A stretch of DNA of 64,000 nucleotides from Desulfitobacterium hafniense DCB-2 (GCF_000021925.1 NC_011830.1:4065001-4129000), one strand, 5' to 3'. Positions 33,590 to 41,982 are shown, counted from the stretch's first letter. The notes: generated by a model from the sequence alone, not told the origin. Numbers and translations are program-made.

Positions 33590-33982
33590 ATGGATAACAA
33601 AGTTGAGTACTGGTTTAGCATAGCCGATTATGATTTTGAAACTGCAAAGGCAATGTTAGAAACAAAGCGGTATCTATACGTCGGCTTTATGTGCCATCAA
33701 ACAATAGAAAAGGCACTCAAAGCAATTATTGCCCGCGACTGCGCCGATGGGGAACTACCGCCAAAAACTCACGACTTGACAAAACTATCCATTAGGGCAA
33801 AACTCATAGACATAATGAGCGACGAACAACAGGATTTTATTGAGGAATTAAACCCGCTGAACATTGAAGCGCGTTACCCGGAATATAAAGAGCGTATAGC
33901 GCAAACGCTTGATAGCGAGGTAGGTCAAACCCTTATCAAGAGAACGGAGGGGCTTTTATGTTGGATAAAGGAACAGTTATAA
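33590..33982 (+). CDS. HEPN-domain protein, probable toxin of a HEPN/MNT pair
   Basis: A helical 130-residue HEPN protein (PF05168-like) with the signature WFSIADYDFETAKAML, FMCHQTIEKALKAIIA and PPKTHDLTKL. In HEPN/MNT modules the HEPN partner is a likely RNase toxin that the nucleotidyltransferase can neutralise by adenylylation. The classical R-x4-6-H motif is not obvious here. The start at 33590 follows a GGGGGG stretch. It overlaps the MNT gene by 25 bases. The pair lies between two identical 44-bp repeats, is more AT-rich than its neighbours and may be mobile. Confidence 0.87.
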   Translation: MDNKVEYWFSIADYDFETAKAMLETKRYLYVGFMCHQTIEKALKAIIARDCADGELPPKTHDLTKLSIRAKLIDIMSDEQQDFIEELNPLNIEARYPEYKERIAQTLDSEVGQTLIKRTEGLLCWIKEQL

Positions 33983-34269
33983 ATACCGTCACACAATATG
34001 CTGACGCTGTAACAAAAGAATTCAGCCCTGCCGCTATTGTCTTATTTGGATCTTATGCGAAAGGTGAAGCACATGACGAAAGTGATATTGACGTTGCTGT
34101 CATCTTTAACGGATTTTCCGGTGATTGGCTGAAAGCATCGTCTTTGCTGTGGCGTTTGCGTCGTGGTATCAGCTACGACATTGAACCGCACTTATTGGAT
34201 ACCACGGACGACAAAAGTGGCCTTGTGCAACATGTTTTCAAGACGGGGCAAATTATTTATCAGTCATAA
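33958..34269 (+). CDS. MNT-type nucleotidyltransferase, probable antitoxin
   Basis: A 103-residue minimal nucleotidyltransferase with the defining motif GSYAKGEAHDESDIDVAV (GS-x10-DxD, about residues 31-48), whose two aspartates bind metal, and a third acidic position in SYDIEPHLLD. Such proteins modify their HEPN partner with AMP. It overlaps the HEPN gene start to end by 25 bases and is followed by the second copy of the 44-bp palindrome, which can serve as its terminator. Confidence 0.88.
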   Translation: MLDKGTVINTVTQYADAVTKEFSPAAIVLFGSYAKGEAHDESDIDVAVIFNGFSGDWLKASSLLWRLRRGISYDIEPHLLDTTDDKSGLVQHVFKTGQIIYQS

Positions 34270-34367
34270 TTTTCGCGTTGCCTTACTCTGTTTTGGGTTT
34301 AATGAAGCTTTAATAAAGAGTGAGCTCTGTAGACGCTTTATTTTATCGCCTGAGACCACCCTTAAAT

Positions 34368-34411
34368 GCCAAAGCCTTAGAGAGACTGACATTACAGTCC
34401 TCTAAGGCTTT
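34368..34411 (+). repeat. 44-bp palindromic direct repeat, copy 2
   Basis: Identical over 44 bases to 33423-33466, including the asymmetric loop, and in the same orientation. The five bases TTAAA before it (one mismatch follows) are also shared. In this copy the outer arms continue as TGCCAAAGCC/GGCTTTGGCA, making a longer stem. It ends the HEPN/MNT unit. Confidence 0.9.
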
Positions 34412-34416
34412 GGCAT

Positions 34417-34533
34417 TTATAATTTTCCATCGCTTATTTCCTGCTTGATATCCCGCATTGTATCTTCAAGCGGACGCTTTCTTCCTTCTTTTACTGCCGC
34501 CCTGCCCTCATGAAGCAGGCGGTAAATCCGCAT
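34417..34533 (-). pseudogene. possible antitoxin C-terminal fragment
   Basis: A 38-codon open frame, MRIYRLLHEGRAAVKEG... ending in RPLEDTMRDIKQEISDG. The composition and the 'GRxRPLEDxxxDIKxEI' style ending resemble the C-terminal halves of Phd/YefM-type antitoxins. The N-terminal DNA-binding half is missing and no ribosome site is evident. It ends six bases from the second 44-bp repeat. It could also be a chance frame; the assignment is tentative. Confidence 0.35.
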
Positions 34534-34557
34534 TGTAGAGCATACCATAAAAGCTCG

Positions 34558-35223
34558 CTATCCTCGGCTGCCCTGCCATGTTTGCAGCCAATCCATAACC
34601 CGCCCTCTCAATTGCGGATTAGCGGCCTTCACCGCCAGGAGCCAGGCCAGATCCTCCGGCGTATCCAAGTCCCGCCGGACCGGCCCCAATCCTGGACGTA
34701 AGCCGTGGGCAGCACAGCAGGCCAGAGCGTCGGCCAGCACACTGCCGGTGCTGTACCGCTGTCCCTGGAAAACGGGGCGGAAAGGGGTGTGCATCCCTAC
34801 CAGCCAGTACCCGCCATCGGTTGAGGGACAAAACACAATGTCCTTTTCCTCCAGGATGCGGCCTGCTTTTGCCACCTCCCCAGGGTCAAGGAGAGGCAGG
34901 TCGGAACCCAGCAGCAGGCAATCTTTGTAGCCAAGAGTCAGGACCGTATCCAGGGCATTATACATCCGCGCCCCCAAACCCCTCCCCTTCTGGGGGTACA
35001 GGCGTGCCTTCTCCGGCAGTTCATCCAGCAGCTCCACCGGCCCCTCATCCGAGTAAAAGATAAAGAGTTCCCGTTCCAAAGTGGCAAGGGCATAGGCTGT
35101 GTCCAGAGTCATGGCCTTCTGCAGGGCGGCGCATTCCGCTCCGCTCAACAAAGGCATCAGCCTGGTTTTCACCCTGCCCGGCACAGCAATCCTCGTCAAC
35201 AAAATCAGCGCGCCTTTACTCAT
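34558..35223 (-). CDS. TIGR04282-type (DUF2064) arsenosugar-associated glycosyltransferase
   Basis: A 221-residue DUF2064/GT-A-like protein with GRVKTRLMPLLS near the N-terminus, the LLLGSDLPLLDPGEV core with its DxP, and DGGYWLVGM. This group is typically encoded with the radical SAM protein ArsS and a second glycosyltransferase, and is thought to help make arsenosugar or related compounds; the direct reaction is not proven. It is the last gene of the arsenosugar cluster and overlaps the next glycosyltransferase by eight bases. The region is clearly GC-richer than its surroundings. Confidence 0.88.
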   Translation of the reverse strand: MSKGALILLTRIAVPGRVKTRLMPLLSGAECAALQKAMTLDTAYALATLERELFIFYSDEGPVELLDELPEKARLYPQKGRGLGARMYNALDTVLTLGYKDCLLLGSDLPLLDPGEVAKAGRILEEKDIVFCPSTDGGYWLVGMHTPFRPVFQGQRYSTGSVLADALACCAAHGLRPGLGPVRRDLDTPEDLAWLLAVKAANPQLRGRVMDWLQTWQGSRG

Positions 35224-35899
35224 TGCCTCTCCTCACATCACGATATTCCCGGCTGATGGTCTCAATGTCCACCCCCCGGCGGTACATAGCCCGCAGCCGC
35301 TGCATAGACCAGGTCACCCGGAAGATCCCACCCGCCTGAAAGCGCCGGGATGAAGTAATGATCCGGCTCTTCACCTGCACCGGAAATACCTTCATGCGCT
35401 TCAGCCCCAGGGAAAATTCATAATCCTCCATAATCGGCAGCTCCGGAAAGCCTCCTACTTGCTCAAAAAGGGCCCGGGTCACGAAAATCCCCTGATCTCC
35501 GAAGGCGATGTGCCCCCAGCGCACCCGCAGGTTAGACATGTGCCCGCCCAGCCGATAGAGAAGACCAGTATTGTCAAAGCGGAGGGTGAGACAGCCCCAC
35601 CTCGCTCCCCTGTCCACAGCAGCCCGGATGTGGAAGAGGGCGTCGGCAGGGACGATGCTGTCACAGTGAAGAAAGAAGAGCACATCCCCCCGGGCCTCAG
35701 CCCCAGCCCGGTTGCATTGAGCAGCCCGCCCTTTGGCCCCCGTTATCACCCGGTGACCTGTCAGCAGTTCCAAAGTACCGTCAGTGCTGCCCCCGTCGGA
35801 AAACAGCACCTCATGCTCTCCCGCCAGGCTGTCCAGGGAGGGTAAAAAAGTAGCCAGGGTCTGTTCCTCGTTGTAAACCGGGATAATGACGGAGATCAT
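35216..35899 (-). CDS. TIGR04283-type arsenosugar-associated glycosyltransferase (GT2)
   Basis: A family 2 glycosyltransferase of 227 residues: SVIIPVYNEEQTLATFLPSL at the N-terminus, FSDGGSTDGTLELL and VLFFLHCDSIVPADAL with the DxS-type metal region, then FGDQGIFVTRALFEQVGGFPELPIMEDYEF. The TIGR04283 group accompanies ArsS in many bacteria. It overlaps arsS by four bases and the DUF2064 gene by eight, so the three are coupled. Confidence 0.9.
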   Translation of the reverse strand: MISVIIPVYNEEQTLATFLPSLDSLAGEHEVLFSDGGSTDGTLELLTGHRVITGAKGRAAQCNRAGAEARGDVLFFLHCDSIVPADALFHIRAAVDRGARWGCLTLRFDNTGLLYRLGGHMSNLRVRWGHIAFGDQGIFVTRALFEQVGGFPELPIMEDYEFSLGLKRMKVFPVQVKSRIITSSRRFQAGGIFRVTWSMQRLRAMYRRGVDIETISREYRDVRRGNE

Positions 35900-36879
35900 A
35901 CGCCCTCCGTAGCCCCGCCGCAGCTGGAGCCTTGTCCTGCCGTACAGGCATAGCAGTGTTTGCCAAAGCGGATTCTCTGCTTCGCCATGGGCTTGCCCGT
36001 CCAGTCGAAGATCGTGGCGCCGTCTGCCATAGGCAGATCCGCCGCCTGGTTGAAGTCGCAGTTATAGAGCCTGCCGTCCCAGCCCACCGACACCTGGAAG
36101 CGGCACATCATGCTTTCCAGAGTGCTTGCATTAAAGGCTCCATAGAGCCTGTACATATAGTCCTCCAGATTGCCGGAGCGCTCCAGAAAGGCCCCGAAAC
36201 GGCCGATGGGGTTGTTGGTAATCGTGAACAGATGGCTGAAGCTCACTCCGTACTCCCGCAGCAGATGTTCCTTGTACTCAGCCTCCATAGCAGTCTGGGA
36301 GGGGGGCAGAAAAGCCCCGCCCGGGTTATAGACCAAGTCAAGAACTAATTCCGGCTCTTGTCCATAGCCCACTTCGTTCAGCCGCTTCATAGCTTCGATG
36401 GACCGCCGGAAGACCTGCTCTCCCCGCATACGGTCGGTGTTCTTGGCTGTGTAATGGGGTAGGGAGCAAACCACGTTGACGCGGTGATCCCGGTAGAATT
36501 CCGGCAGATCGGTATACCCTTCTTCCAACAGGATGACCAGGTTGGTGCGCACGATAACATGAGCACACCCCTTGGCGCACTCCCCCACCAACCAACGGAA
36601 GTGGGGGTTGAGTTCGGGGGCTCCGCCGGTGATGTCCACCGTGGCGAAGGGATTTTCCTCCAAAAGGCGCAAGCAGGCTTCCATCACCTCCCGGCTCATC
36701 TCCTCAGTCCGGTTGGGTCCGGCTTCCACATGGCAATGCTTGCAGGCCAGATTACACCGCTTTCCCACGTTGATTTGCAGCACCGAAAGCCGCTCGGCGG
36801 TATCCATCAAGGCTTGATCCCCGAATTTTGTCTCAAAAGCCGGGATGCCGTCCAGCCTTTCCAGTCTTGCATCACCCAT
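35896..36879 (-). CDS. arsS: radical SAM protein ArsS-type (arsenosugar biosynthesis)
   Basis: A 327-residue radical SAM protein with C42-x3-C46-x2-C49 (CNLACKHC), VDITGGAPELNPHFRWLV and the C-terminal extra cysteines (CDFNQ, CYACTAGQGSSCGG) typical of ArsS with its DUF3641 domain. ArsS-type enzymes are implicated in transferring the 5'-deoxyadenosyl group to dimethylarsenite in arsenosugar synthesis. No arsenic methyltransferase arsM is seen in this window, so the methylated arsenic substrate would have to come from elsewhere. It lies directly behind the peroxidase-like gene. Confidence 0.92.
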   Translation of the reverse strand: MGDARLERLDGIPAFETKFGDQALMDTAERLSVLQINVGKRCNLACKHCHVEAGPNRTEEMSREVMEACLRLLEENPFATVDITGGAPELNPHFRWLVGECAKGCAHVIVRTNLVILLEEGYTDLPEFYRDHRVNVVCSLPHYTAKNTDRMRGEQVFRRSIEAMKRLNEVGYGQEPELVLDLVYNPGGAFLPPSQTAMEAEYKEHLLREYGVSFSHLFTITNNPIGRFGAFLERSGNLEDYMYRLYGAFNASTLESMMCRFQVSVGWDGRLYNCDFNQAADLPMADGATIFDWTGKPMAKQRIRFGKHCYACTAGQGSSCGGATEGV

Positions 36880-36882
36880 AGC

Positions 36883-37215
36883 TTAGAGCTCCAGCTTCTT
36901 CACGATATTTTTCATCTGCACCCCGTGGACCAGGCTGGCTCCGCCCCGGATAGCGCAGGCAACATGGATAGCCTCGGTCATCTGCTCCTCTGTGACCCCC
37001 TTGGACAGGCAGTCCTGAGTATAGGAGTCAATGCAGTAAGGGCACTGGACAGCTGTGGCCACTGCCAGAGCGATCAGGGATTTTTCCCGGGCGGTCAGAT
37101 TCCCCTCGGCGAAGACTGCGCCATAATAGCCCATGAACTTCTCCCATAGTTCGGAAGCACACTCTCCCATAGTAGCGAATTTCTCCAGATCCTTTGCTTC
37201 ATAGTAAGTCGCCAT
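36883..37215 (-). CDS. arsenosugar-associated AhpD/carboxymuconolactone decarboxylase-like protein
   Basis: A 110-residue helical protein with the AhpD-type redox motif CPYC followed by IDSYTQDCLSKGVTEEQMTEAIHVA, a form found next to ArsS. It is probably a thiol-dependent peroxidase or disulfide reductase; the role in the pathway is unknown. The start was chosen at the ATG at 37215, nine bases after AAGGAG. The frame is open 68 codons further upstream but that part overlaps the neighbouring gene in another frame and is arginine/proline-rich noise. Confidence 0.9.
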   Translation of the reverse strand: MATYYEAKDLEKFATMGECASELWEKFMGYYGAVFAEGNLTAREKSLIALAVATAVQCPYCIDSYTQDCLSKGVTEEQMTEAIHVACAIRGGASLVHGVQMKNIVKKLEL

Positions 37216-37229
37216 AGTGCATTTCTCCT

Positions 37230-37979
37230 TTATTTTGCAAATTTTCTTCTCGCCCGGTTGAAAAGGGCGTGGGCGGCATCCGGCTCCTCCTCTACTCCCA
37301 GCAGGGAGGAGAGAAGATGGCGCACCTGGCCGCAGCCCTGACGCTGGAACTGCCCGGAGCAGGAAGCACAGTAGGTATAAATGGTCTCCCCTGCCCCTTC
37401 CTCCTTTACCAGGGCACACAGCTTGTCTGCCGCCGCCGGGCCATGGGCGGCGATGTCCCCCCGCAATCCGCAGCAGGGAACCCTCTCCATGGTACGCAGA
37501 CCCGCCAAAGATACCAATTCACCGATCTCTTCCAGAAGCCGCCCCGCCTCCCGATCCGGACAGGGGCGAAAGACTACTCCGGACGGGGGTGGGCTCTGGC
37601 TGGTGTAACCCCAGCGGGAAAGCAGGGCGTAGATGCTGATCACCGGGAAAGCCAGTGTTTCACCGAGATACTCCAGGCAGTTGGGGCACAGACAGACTAC
37701 CTCCCCCACGCCCAGCCGCTCCAGCCGCTCAGTCATCTTTTCCCCGATCCGCACCGTGTGCCTCTCCCCCTTCAGCTCCGCCACCGGTTTGCCGCAGCAG
37801 TCATAGGCTACGCCCACCCCATGTTCCCGGCACAACTCCGCCAGTGCGTCCATGGTCTTGGGGAACTGGGAAGGGAAACTGCACCCTGGAAAGAGCAGGG
37901 TCGCACAGGACACTTTAGGGTAATTGCGGAAAGGATAATGACTTTTTTCCAACAGAGTGATGAGCTGTCTCGTCTTCAC
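37230..37979 (-). CDS. CCG-domain iron-sulfur protein (heterodisulfide-reductase-like)
   Basis: A 249-residue cytosolic protein with two cysteine-rich CCG-type modules: FPGCSF...YDCCGKP...CLCPNCLEYL in the first half and RPCPDR...VPCCGLRG...YCASCSGQF in the second. Such domains (PF02754) bind iron-sulfur or zinc and handle thiol/disulfide chemistry. It overlaps the TVP38 gene upstream and lies 14 bases ahead of the peroxidase-like gene, so it belongs to the arsenosugar cluster; a reductive step is a reasonable guess. Confidence 0.82.
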   Translation of the reverse strand: MKTRQLITLLEKSHYPFRNYPKVSCATLLFPGCSFPSQFPKTMDALAELCREHGVGVAYDCCGKPVAELKGERHTVRIGEKMTERLERLGVGEVVCLCPNCLEYLGETLAFPVISIYALLSRWGYTSQSPPPSGVVFRPCPDREAGRLLEEIGELVSLAGLRTMERVPCCGLRGDIAAHGPAAADKLCALVKEEGAGETIYTYCASCSGQFQRQGCGQVRHLLSSLLGVEEEPDAAHALFNRARRKFAK

Positions 37980-38638
37980 TCCTTCACCCCCTTCTTCAAT
38001 ATGAAGGATAATGTCAACACAACGGCCAGCAAGACCCCTGCAACTATGAGATAAGGACCCCGTCTCTCCGGGCTGGCCACTCCTGCCGCCCCTACGGTAT
38101 AGGCCGCAGTGCCCGGTAGCATAAAAAGGGCCGAGTACAAGGCATAGGGCAGGAATCTGATGTCAGTGATGCCGTAAGCAAAATTTTGCAGATTATAGGG
38201 GAAAAGCGGTACCAGCCGGGTGATCGCCAACAAAAATACATCTCTCTGTCCCGCTCCCGCAAAGAGCAGGCGGTTGAGATAGCTGTTCTTCTCTAATTGG
38301 GGCTTCAGCGTATCCTTGAGAAAGTAGCGCCCGGCCAGAAAAGACAGGCAGGCGCCCAGGGTCACGGCCAACCAGCAGGCCAAGGTTCCCCATACAGGAC
38401 CGAAAAGCACCCCGGCTACAATAGCAAAGGTCACCCCCGGCAAAGCCAGCAGCACACAGCCGGCCACGGTAAGGACCCCGTAGAGCAGCAGGGCCAGGGC
38501 AAAGTTATCCTCCAGAGCGCGGCGCATAAGGGGCAGAGTCTCCTGGTTGGCAAGATCATCCGACCAACCGAAGATAAGGTTGCCGATTAACACCAGTACA
38601 GCTAACCCCAAAAAGAGCCAAGGCTTTCTATTGTTCAT
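37976..38638 (-). CDS. TVP38/TMEM64 family membrane protein (1)
   Basis: A 220-residue polytopic membrane protein of the SNARE-associated/DedA-like (VTT) family, with GVTFAIVAGVLFGPVWGTLACWLAVTLGACLSFLAGRYF as the conserved re-entrant region and RLVPLFPYNLQNFAYGITDI. VTT proteins are linked to lipid scrambling or transport; the cargo here is unknown. It overlaps the second TVP38 gene by 11 bases and the CCG gene by four, forming one transcription unit with the arsenosugar genes. Confidence 0.88.
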   Translation of the reverse strand: MNNRKPWLFLGLAVLVLIGNLIFGWSDDLANQETLPLMRRALEDNFALALLLYGVLTVAGCVLLALPGVTFAIVAGVLFGPVWGTLACWLAVTLGACLSFLAGRYFLKDTLKPQLEKNSYLNRLLFAGAGQRDVFLLAITRLVPLFPYNLQNFAYGITDIRFLPYALYSALFMLPGTAAYTVGAAGVASPERRGPYLIVAGVLLAVVLTLSFILKKGVKE

Positions 38639-39347
38639 CCGTGGCTTCCCTTTTCCGCTCCTGATAAATCTTCCTGAATAGGTAAATCAAAACTGTAAGG
38701 GCGAAGAGGATCAGCAGGGCGGTGACGAAGAGCCTGGCCCCTCCGGTGAGCATACCCCCCACATAGGAGTACACAAGGGTGGCCGGGAGCTGCCCGATGC
38801 CCGTAGCCAGGAAAAAGCCCCCAAAGCTCATGCCTGTCAGCCCCGCAGCATAGCTCACCAAATCGAAAGAGACGAAAGGGAGCAAGCGGCAGATAAGAAT
38901 AGTATGCTTTCCGTACTGCCTGAAAAATACATCCACGCTGCTCAGTGCCGTCTTAGAGGCCAGCTTCTCTACGGTGTCCCGCCCCAGAAGGCGGGCAAGC
39001 CAAAAGCAGATGGCCGCTCCGGCCATGGCGCTGGACCAGGAGAGGATGGCCCCCTGCCACCAGCCGAAGATCATAGCGTTGGCGAAGGTAATCAGAAAGG
39101 CCGGAAGAGGGGCAGCCACAGACTGGAGGAGCATCAGGCAGAAGGAAACAACGACGGCCCAGGGACCGAAGGAGCGGATGTACTCCACTACCTGGCTGAC
39201 GTCCATTGAGGAGAGCAGGGTGAAGACTGACCCAAGTCCGCTCCTAAGGGGAGGTACAATCAGGCAAATGATCACCGCCAGAATAGTGACTGCCCAAACA
39301 GTCCACTTCCGATATTTTTTCGACCATCTTTGTTCGTTCATTGACAT
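38628..39347 (-). CDS. TVP38/TMEM64 family membrane protein (2)
   Basis: A 239-residue paralogue of the neighbouring protein. It has an N-terminal membrane segment (about 15-33), a conserved SVAAPLPAFLITFANAMIFGWWQGAILSWSSAMAGAAICFWLARLLGRD region, and RLLPFVSFDLVSYAAGLTGM. It is the first gene of the arsenosugar unit, after a hairpin that separates it from the rhodanese gene. Confidence 0.88.
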   Translation of the reverse strand: MSMNEQRWSKKYRKWTVWAVTILAVIICLIVPPLRSGLGSVFTLLSSMDVSQVVEYIRSFGPWAVVVSFCLMLLQSVAAPLPAFLITFANAMIFGWWQGAILSWSSAMAGAAICFWLARLLGRDTVEKLASKTALSSVDVFFRQYGKHTILICRLLPFVSFDLVSYAAGLTGMSFGGFFLATGIGQLPATLVYSYVGGMLTGGARLFVTALLILFALTVLIYLFRKIYQERKREATDEQ

Positions 39348-39379
39348 ACCTCGTTTCTACCCACCGGGCACAATGTGCT

Positions 39380-39419
39380 AAGGGCTGCCAGGGAAAGCAA
39401 TAACCCCCTGGCAGCCCTT
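39380..39419 (-). terminator. hairpin between rhodanese and TVP38 genes
   Basis: Perfect 14-base arms AAGGGCTGCCAGGG/CCCTGGCAGCCCTT with a 12-base loop. There is no clear T run after it on the minus strand, so it may be a weak terminator, a processing site or an mRNA end protector. The 200-bp gap holds no convincing gene. Confidence 0.5.
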
Positions 39420-39546
39420 CTTTAGCCGTATCGATCCTTACCTTGGGCATCTGCAAAGAGCACATCTTCACTGCCCGTCCGGTCTTTATATACTGAGGAT
39501 CGTCCATGTACTGGTCGCTGAATGATGTGGTCACCCTAGAGGCGGC

Positions 39547-40047
39547 CTAATTAGGAATGGTAGAGTCGTTGGCAGTGGTAGTGTATTCGGGAATTTTCCA
39601 ACCATCACCGCCACCTTCCAGGATGAACAGGCGCTCGGGGGCAACCCCCTGATCCTGCAGGAAAGATATGGCCCGTTTTGCCCCTTTGTTGCCGCTCTTG
39701 CATACGATCACGATGGGGTCATCACCCTGGAGATTGGGCACCGCATCTTTCAATACCTGTTCAAGCTCCGGAGTATCCATAGGATAGCTGGGCACGTGGT
39801 AGGCACCGGGAATATGACCTTTAGTATACATGTCATCCGGGCGGCTATCAAGAATGATGACGCTCTCCTGAGCATCCAGCATAGCCTTGGTCTCGTCCGC
39901 GGTCTTGTACTGCCAGCTGATGTCGGCCTCTGCACGATCGGCAGCCGGCGCTGCGGAACCTCCGCTGGCAGGTGTTGCCTGAGTACAGCCTGCCAGCACG
40001 GATACTGATAAAAGCAGGCACATTGTCAGGGACAGTAATTTTCTCAT
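39547..40047 (-). CDS. rhodanese-domain lipoprotein
   Basis: A 166-residue exported protein. The lipoprotein signal ends in the lipobox LAGC (about residues 18-21), followed by a short Ala/Gly/Ser linker and a single rhodanese domain with the active-site loop CKSGNKGAKR. It is likely membrane-anchored on the outer face and to handle sulfane sulfur; the substrate is unknown. The start was set at the ATG at 40047 behind AAGGAGGAG; an in-frame ATG 14 codons upstream is less well placed and would spoil the signal peptide. Confidence 0.88.
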   Translation of the reverse strand: MRKLLSLTMCLLLSVSVLAGCTQATPASGGSAAPAADRAEADISWQYKTADETKAMLDAQESVIILDSRPDDMYTKGHIPGAYHVPSYPMDTPELEQVLKDAVPNLQGDDPIVIVCKSGNKGAKRAISFLQDQGVAPERLFILEGGGDGWKIPEYTTTANDSTIPN

Positions 40048-40331
40048 AGTTAACCCTCTCCTCCTTCTTATCTCTGCTACAATCTTCATTATAATCAGGC
40101 AAATAATGGGGTGTCCAATTGAAAATTACAATCAGATACCCAAGCACTATAGTTTTTTTATATGAATCCATAGCCCTGCAGAGCCACCTGAAGAGCAACC
40201 AAACGTGGGTAAATCCATTTCACAGAAATATTAAAGAAGCACAGAGATATTAAAAAGCCAGGATTTTCAAACAATTAATGATATACTTAAGCCATTCATA
40301 ATTAACGATCACTATACATTTGGAGGTTATT

Positions 40332-41939
40332 ATGCTTTACGATCCCTTATATCATCCTTATCCTTCCAAGCGTTCCCTGAGCTTTGCCAGCCGGGGCATG
40401 GTGGCGACTTCCCAAGGCCTGGCCGCTCAAGCAGGTTTGGACATCCTCAAAAAAGGCGGAAATGCCATTGATGCGGCTATTGCTACTGCCGCTTGTTTAA
40501 CTGTGGTTGAACCCACATCCAACGGCATGGGCGGCGATGCTTTTGCTCTCGTCTGGACTAAAGGCCGGCTTCATGGCCTGAATGCCAGCGGAACAGCCCC
40601 TGCTTCCCTTTCCGGCCATGACCTCATCAAAGCCGGACACCAAGAAATGCCCCAATACGGCTGGATTCCCGTGACGGTGCCGGGTGCGCCTGCAGCCTGG
40701 GCAGCCTTATCGGAACGCTTCGGCCGGCTGCCCCTGACTGAAGTCCTTAAACCCGCCATCGATTATGCTGAACAGGGCTATCCCGTCTCTCCCGTGCTGG
40801 GCCAGAACTGGCAGATAGCCTACACGAAATACGCCCAGGAGCTCAAGGGGGAGGAATATGAATCCTGGTTTAAGACCTTTGCTCCCCAAGGGCGCGCTCC
40901 TTTCATCGGCGAAATCTGGCGTTCCCCTGATCATGCCCGCTCTTTAGCCCAAATCGCGGCAAGCAAGGCCCAAGCTTTTTATAAAGGAGACTTAGCCGAT
41001 CGGATCGATGCCTTCTCTCAAAAATACGGCGGCTATCTGCGCAAAAGGGATCTGGAAGACTATCAGCCCCTCTGGGTGGACCCCATCCATCTCCATTACC
41101 GGGGCTATGATGTCTGGGAAATCCCCCCTAACGGCCACGGCTTAGTCGCCCTGATGGCTCTTAACATCCTTAAGGGCTTCCAATTCTCGGCAAAGGACTC
41201 CATCGAAACCTATCATAAGCAGATCGAGGCCATTAAGCTGGCTTATGTGGACGGACGCAAATATATTGCCGATCCCCGGAGCATGGAAGTCAAGATCAGC
41301 GATCTGCTCTCCGAAGGATATGCTCTGGAACGCCGCAAACTTATTGGCCAAACCGCCCTCCTCCCCGAACCGGGCACTCCACCCAAAGGGGGAACTGTCT
41401 ACCTCGCTGCTGCCGATGATGAAGGAAACATGGTGTCCATGATTCAGAGCAATTATATGGATTTCGGCTCAGGCTTGGTGGTTCCCGGCACGGGTATCAG
41501 CCTCCATAACCGGGGCAATAATTTTTCCCTTGATCCCCACCACGCTAACTTTTTAGAACCTAAAAAGCGCCCCTACCATACCATTATTCCCGGCTTCCTT
41601 ACTAAAGACGGCAACACGGTAGGTCCTTTTGGGGTCATGGGCGGATTCATGCAGCCCCAGGGGCATGTTCAGGTGCTGATGAATGCCATCGACTTTCATC
41701 TCAATCCCCAAGCTGCCTTGGACGCTCCCCGTTTTCTCTGGGTCCAGGACCGCCATGTTCAGGTAGAGCGTTCCCTGCCTTCCCATATCGGGGACGGCCT
41801 CAGCCGTATGGGGCATGAGATCGAGTGGAGTGCGAATACCGGACTCTTTGGACGAGGGCAAATCATCTGGCGCAATGACAAGGATGTCCTGGTCGGTGCC
41901 ACCGAACCGCGAACTGATGGCGTCGTTGCCGCTTGGTAA
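40332..41939 (+). CDS. ggt: gamma-glutamyltranspeptidase family protein
   Basis: An N-terminal nucleophile hydrolase of 535 residues. It begins with the conserved GMVATSQGLAAQAGLDILKKGGNAIDAAIATAACLTVVEPTSNGMGGDAF region. The processing/nucleophile threonine is in KGGTVYLAAADDEGNMVSMIQSNYMDFGSG, where self-cleavage would make the two chains. It differs from classical GGT in lacking a clear signal peptide, so it may be a cytosolic member acting on gamma-glutamyl or related amides. The start at 40332 follows TGGAGG. It ends in a convergent palindrome shared with the histidine kinase gene. Confidence 0.9.
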   Translation: MLYDPLYHPYPSKRSLSFASRGMVATSQGLAAQAGLDILKKGGNAIDAAIATAACLTVVEPTSNGMGGDAFALVWTKGRLHGLNASGTAPASLSGHDLIKAGHQEMPQYGWIPVTVPGAPAAWAALSERFGRLPLTEVLKPAIDYAEQGYPVSPVLGQNWQIAYTKYAQELKGEEYESWFKTFAPQGRAPFIGEIWRSPDHARSLAQIAASKAQAFYKGDLADRIDAFSQKYGGYLRKRDLEDYQPLWVDPIHLHYRGYDVWEIPPNGHGLVALMALNILKGFQFSAKDSIETYHKQIEAIKLAYVDGRKYIADPRSMEVKISDLLSEGYALERRKLIGQTALLPEPGTPPKGGTVYLAAADDEGNMVSMIQSNYMDFGSGLVVPGTGISLHNRGNNFSLDPHHANFLEPKKRPYHTIIPGFLTKDGNTVGPFGVMGGFMQPQGHVQVLMNAIDFHLNPQAALDAPRFLWVQDRHVQVERSLPSHIGDGLSRMGHEIEWSANTGLFGRGQIIWRNDKDVLVGATEPRTDGVVAAW

Positions 41940-41982
41940 TAACTAATCATGGGATCTGGCTTCCGTAAGCCTGGACTAAATG

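Noticed and set aside
33423..34411. Integrative element with attachment sites around HEPN/MNT
   Set aside because: There is no integrase, recombinase or tRNA gene nearby; the repeats are palindromic terminators, so a classical att-site reading is not supported.
37216..37419. N-terminal extension of the AhpD-like gene
   Set aside because: It overlaps the CCG-protein gene, is rich in Arg/Pro/Gly, and the internal ATG has the ribosome site.
39244..39534. 97-codon frame between the rhodanese and TVP38 genes
   Set aside because: It runs through the 14-bp hairpin and the start of the TVP38 gene in another frame and resembles no known protein.
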